A DNA stretch of 64,000 bases from Rhodobiaceae bacterium (GTDB lineage Bacteria; Pseudomonadota; Alphaproteobacteria; Rhizobiales; Tepidamorphaceae), in the NCBI GenBank assembly GCA_020637985.1, contig JACKJK010000003.1:310001-374000 (forward strand), written 5' to 3'. Under the pieces are notes generated by a model that was not told the DNA's origin, did not search any database, and saw only the letters and a program-made list of their open reading frames with translations. Shown here in pieces: positions 61,860-64,000 of the stretch; position 1 is the stretch's first letter, and every line of letters starts with the position of its first letter. Made by a program: the position numbers and the translations under genes.

Positions 61860-64000
61860 TCACGAACACCCGCTCGTCGAACCGCAGGTGTCGCACTTCA
61901 GGCAGGTGCCGTTGCGCACCATGGTGAAGTTGCCGCATTCGCCGCAGGCTTCGCCCTCGTAGCCCTTCATGCGCGCTTCCGCGGCGCGCTGGGCGGCGCT
62001 CGCCACCGGCTCGCTCACGACCACGGCCTCGACCGAAACGGTCTCCACCGCAATCGCTTCGCTCGCCGTTGCCGCGGCGAGTGCATGCGCGCGTGCCTGC
62101 AACGCGCCGACCGTGCCGCCGCCCGACGGTGTGCCAGTCGGCGTAACGGCGCCACCATGTACCACCGTGAACTTCTCAGCCGGCTTGCCGCGCACCAGTC
62201 CCGTCGAGACGAAGCGCGCCGCCGGCGTCGCCGGTTGCGGATCGTCGTCCTCGCCTTCGCCGATCGACGTCGAGGAGAGGTCGTCCGGCTTGACGTGGGC
62301 GAGGTCGTGGCGGGAGAGGTACGAAACGGCCAGTTCGCGGAAGATGTAGTCGAGGATCGACGTCGCGTTCTTGATCGTGTCGTTACCCTGCACCATGCCG
62401 GCGGGTTCGAAACGGGTGAAGGTGAAGGCCTCGACGTATTCGTCGAGCGGCACGCCGTACTGCAGACCCAGCGAGATGGCGATGGCGAAATTGTTCATCA
62501 TCGCGCGGAAGGCGGCACCTTCCTTGTGCATGTCGATGAAGATCTCGCCGAGCCGTCCGTCCTCGTATTCGCCGGTTCGCAGATAGACCTTGTGGCCGCC
62601 CACGTTGGCTTTCTGCGTATAGCCCTTGCGCCGCGCGGGCAGCTTCTCGCGTTCGCGCACGGCGCGCTCCACGATGCGCTCCACCATCCGTTCGGCAAGG
62701 GCGGCGGCACGTGCCTGCTGCGGTGCCGCGGCGATTTCCTCGACCGCGTCGTCGGCCTCGTCGTCGTCATCGGCCAGCAGCTGGGAATTGAGCGGCTGCG
62801 ACAGCTTCGACCCGTCGCGATAGAGCGCATTCGCCTTCAGGCCGAGCCGCCACGACAGCATGTAGGCTTCCTTGCAGTCCTCGACGGTGGCGTCGTTGGG
62901 CATGTTGATCGTCTTGGAGATCGCCCCCGAGATGAACGGCTGCGCCGCCGCCATGATGCGGATGTGGCTGTCCACCGACAGGAAGCGCTTGCCGGTACGA
63001 CCGCAGGGATTGGCGCAGTCGAACACGGGCAGATGCTCGCCCTTCAGGTGCGGCGCGCCTTCCAGCGTCATCGCCCCGCAGCAATAGGTGTTCGCCGCCT
63101 CGATGTCCTTCTTCGTGAAACCGATTTCGGCCAGCAGGTCGAGTTGCGCATCGGCGAGGCGTTCGGGCGCGATCTTCAGCACCTTGGCGCAGAACTCCTC
63201 GCCCAGTGTCCACTTGTTAAAGGCGAACTTGATGTCGAACGCCGTCGCAAGGCCCTTCTCGATCGCTTCGATCTGCGCAGCGCCGAAGCCCTTCGCCTTC
63301 AGCGAATTGTGGTTGACGCCAGGCGCATCCTTCAGCGTGCCGTTGCCGACCGCGTAGGTGACGATGTCGTCGATCTGCTGCTGGTCGTAGCCAAGCGTGC
63401 GCAACGCCTCCGGCACGGCGCGGTTGATGATCTTGAAATAGCCGCCCCCGGCGAGCTTCTTGAACTTCACCAGGGCGAAATCGGGCTCGATGCCGGTGGT
63501 GTCGCAGTCCATGACGAGGCCGATCGTGCCTGTCGGCGCGATGACGGACACCTGTGCGTTGCGGAAGCCGTGCTCGGTGCCGATTTCCAGCGCCTCGTCC
63601 CAGGCTTTCGTCGCGGCGGCAACGACATCGCCCTGCGGGCAGGAGGCATGGTCGAGCGCGACGGGCACGGTGTTCAGCTTCTCGTAGCCCTCGCTCTTGC
63701 CGTGGGCGGCAAGCCGATGGTTGCGGATGACGCGCAGCATGTCGTCGGCGTTCGCCGCGTAGTCCGGGAAGGCGCCCAGTTCGGAGGCCATTTCCGCGCT
63801 CGTGCGATAGCACACGCCGGTCATCAGCGCCGTGATGGCGCCGCACAGCGCACGGCCTTCGTCGCTGTCGTAGGGGATGCCCGACGACATCAGCAGTCCG
63901 CCGATATTTGCGTATCCAAGGCCAAGCGTGCGGTAGCGATAGGACAGCGCCGCGATCTGCTGCGAGGGGAACTGCGCCATCAGCACCGAGATTTCCAGCA
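61860..64000 (-). CDS. nrdJ: B12-dependent ribonucleotide reductase NrdJ, C-terminal part (partial)
   Basis: Class II RNR makes deoxyribonucleotides with adenosylcobalamin and needs no oxygen. The visible 713 residues (the N-terminus lies past base 64000) contain APTGTIGLVMDCDTTGIEPDFALV, the NANTYCCGAMTLEG-like region, and a C-terminal cysteine-rich tail CGECGNFTMVRNGTC ... CDTCG that carries redox-active and zinc-binding cysteines. Such NrdJ proteins are ~1200-1250 residues in rhizobia, so roughly half is seen. Any cobalamin riboswitch at its 5' end is outside the window. It ends at a clear terminator. Confidence 0.95.
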   Translation of the reverse strand, partial: LEISVLMAQFPSQQIAALSYRYRTLGLGYANIGGLLMSSGIPYDSDEGRALCGAITALMTGVCYRTSAEMASELGAFPDYAANADDMLRVIRNHRLAAHGKSEGYEKLNTVPVALDHASCPQGDVVAAATKAWDEALEIGTEHGFRNAQVSVIAPTGTIGLVMDCDTTGIEPDFALVKFKKLAGGGYFKIINRAVPEALRTLGYDQQQIDDIVTYAVGNGTLKDAPGVNHNSLKAKGFGAAQIEAIEKGLATAFDIKFAFNKWTLGEEFCAKVLKIAPERLADAQLDLLAEIGFTKKDIEAANTYCCGAMTLEGAPHLKGEHLPVFDCANPCGRTGKRFLSVDSHIRIMAAAQPFISGAISKTINMPNDATVEDCKEAYMLSWRLGLKANALYRDGSKLSQPLNSQLLADDDDEADDAVEEIAAAPQQARAAALAERMVERIVERAVREREKLPARRKGYTQKANVGGHKVYLRTGEYEDGRLGEIFIDMHKEGAAFRAMMNNFAIAISLGLQYGVPLDEYVEAFTFTRFEPAGMVQGNDTIKNATSILDYIFRELAVSYLSRHDLAHVKPDDLSSTSIGEGEDDDPQPATPAARFVSTGLVRGKPAEKFTVVHGGAVTPTGTPSGGGTVGALQARAHALAAATASEAIAVETVSVEAVVVSEPVASAAQRAAEARMKGYEGEACGECGNFTMVRNGTCLKCDTCGSTSGCS

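Overview
This is a high-GC window of ordinary chromosome from an alphaproteobacterium. Gene content and order point to Hyphomicrobiales (rhizobial group), perhaps near Phyllobacteriaceae. Signs of this are rpsF-rpsR-DUF2232-rplI next to fabD-fabG-acpP-fabF-mltG, the block lptF-lptG-lptD-surA-pdxA-rsmA, dnaB-alr-radA-cvpA-purF, an hdaA-type replication regulator, a B12-dependent ribonucleotide reductase, and a family of small palindromic intergenic repeats. The genus cannot be fixed from the sequence alone. No rRNA, tRNA, CRISPR array, prophage or intact insertion sequence was found. Coding density is very high and most genes are housekeeping.

Layout. 1-1543: the end of a BamB-like gene, then der. 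1563-8728 (minus): dnaB-alr-radA, cvpA-purF-SDR. 9043-11614 (minus): the ribosomal-protein operon rpsF-rpsR-DUF2232-rplI, with a good promoter, a structured leader and a terminator. 11925-18504 (plus): fatty-acid synthesis (fabD, fabG, acpP, fabF), then mltG, yicC and gmk. 18514-26411 (minus): LPS export and outer-membrane assembly (lptF, lptG, lptD, surA-like) with pdxA and rsmA. 26719-32657: pepA and holC on plus, separated by two minus-strand hydrolase genes, then an ABC-F ATPase. 32834-37503: an accessory-looking patch with a small secreted protein, a LigE-like GST, katG and divergent oxyR. 37528-40607: ndk, a molybdopterin oxidoreductase and a small exported protein. 40660-42404 (minus): purM-purN. 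42587-50624 (plus): a DUF2066 protein, a tightly overlapping trio (CDP-alcohol phosphatidyltransferase, AI-2E/PerM-type membrane protein, hdaA), then ppk and ppx. 50608-53125 (minus): rnd and an MFS transporter. 53279-58567 (plus): aspS, a GT8 glycosyltransferase and a two-domain malic enzyme. 58623-64000 (minus): lrgB-lrgA, a TauE/SafE permease, a periplasmic coiled-coil protein and the 3' part of nrdJ.

The genes form several functional sets: purine synthesis (purF, purM, purN, with gmk and ndk downstream), fatty-acid chain elongation, LPS transport, peroxide defence (oxyR regulating katG) and polyphosphate turnover (ppk/ppx).

I did not find a convincing new multi-gene system. The best second-look items are four. 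One is a leader upstream of rpsF in which a 13-bp long-range stem buries the ribosome binding site. Another is a 264-bp element with 26-bp terminal inverted repeats between ppk and ppx; its left edge supplies the last base of the ppk stop codon and its right edge ends 14 bp before ppx. The third is an in-frame 18-bp minisatellite in oxyR just before the redox cysteines. The fourth is an AT-rich island with an operator-like palindrome in front of lrgAB.
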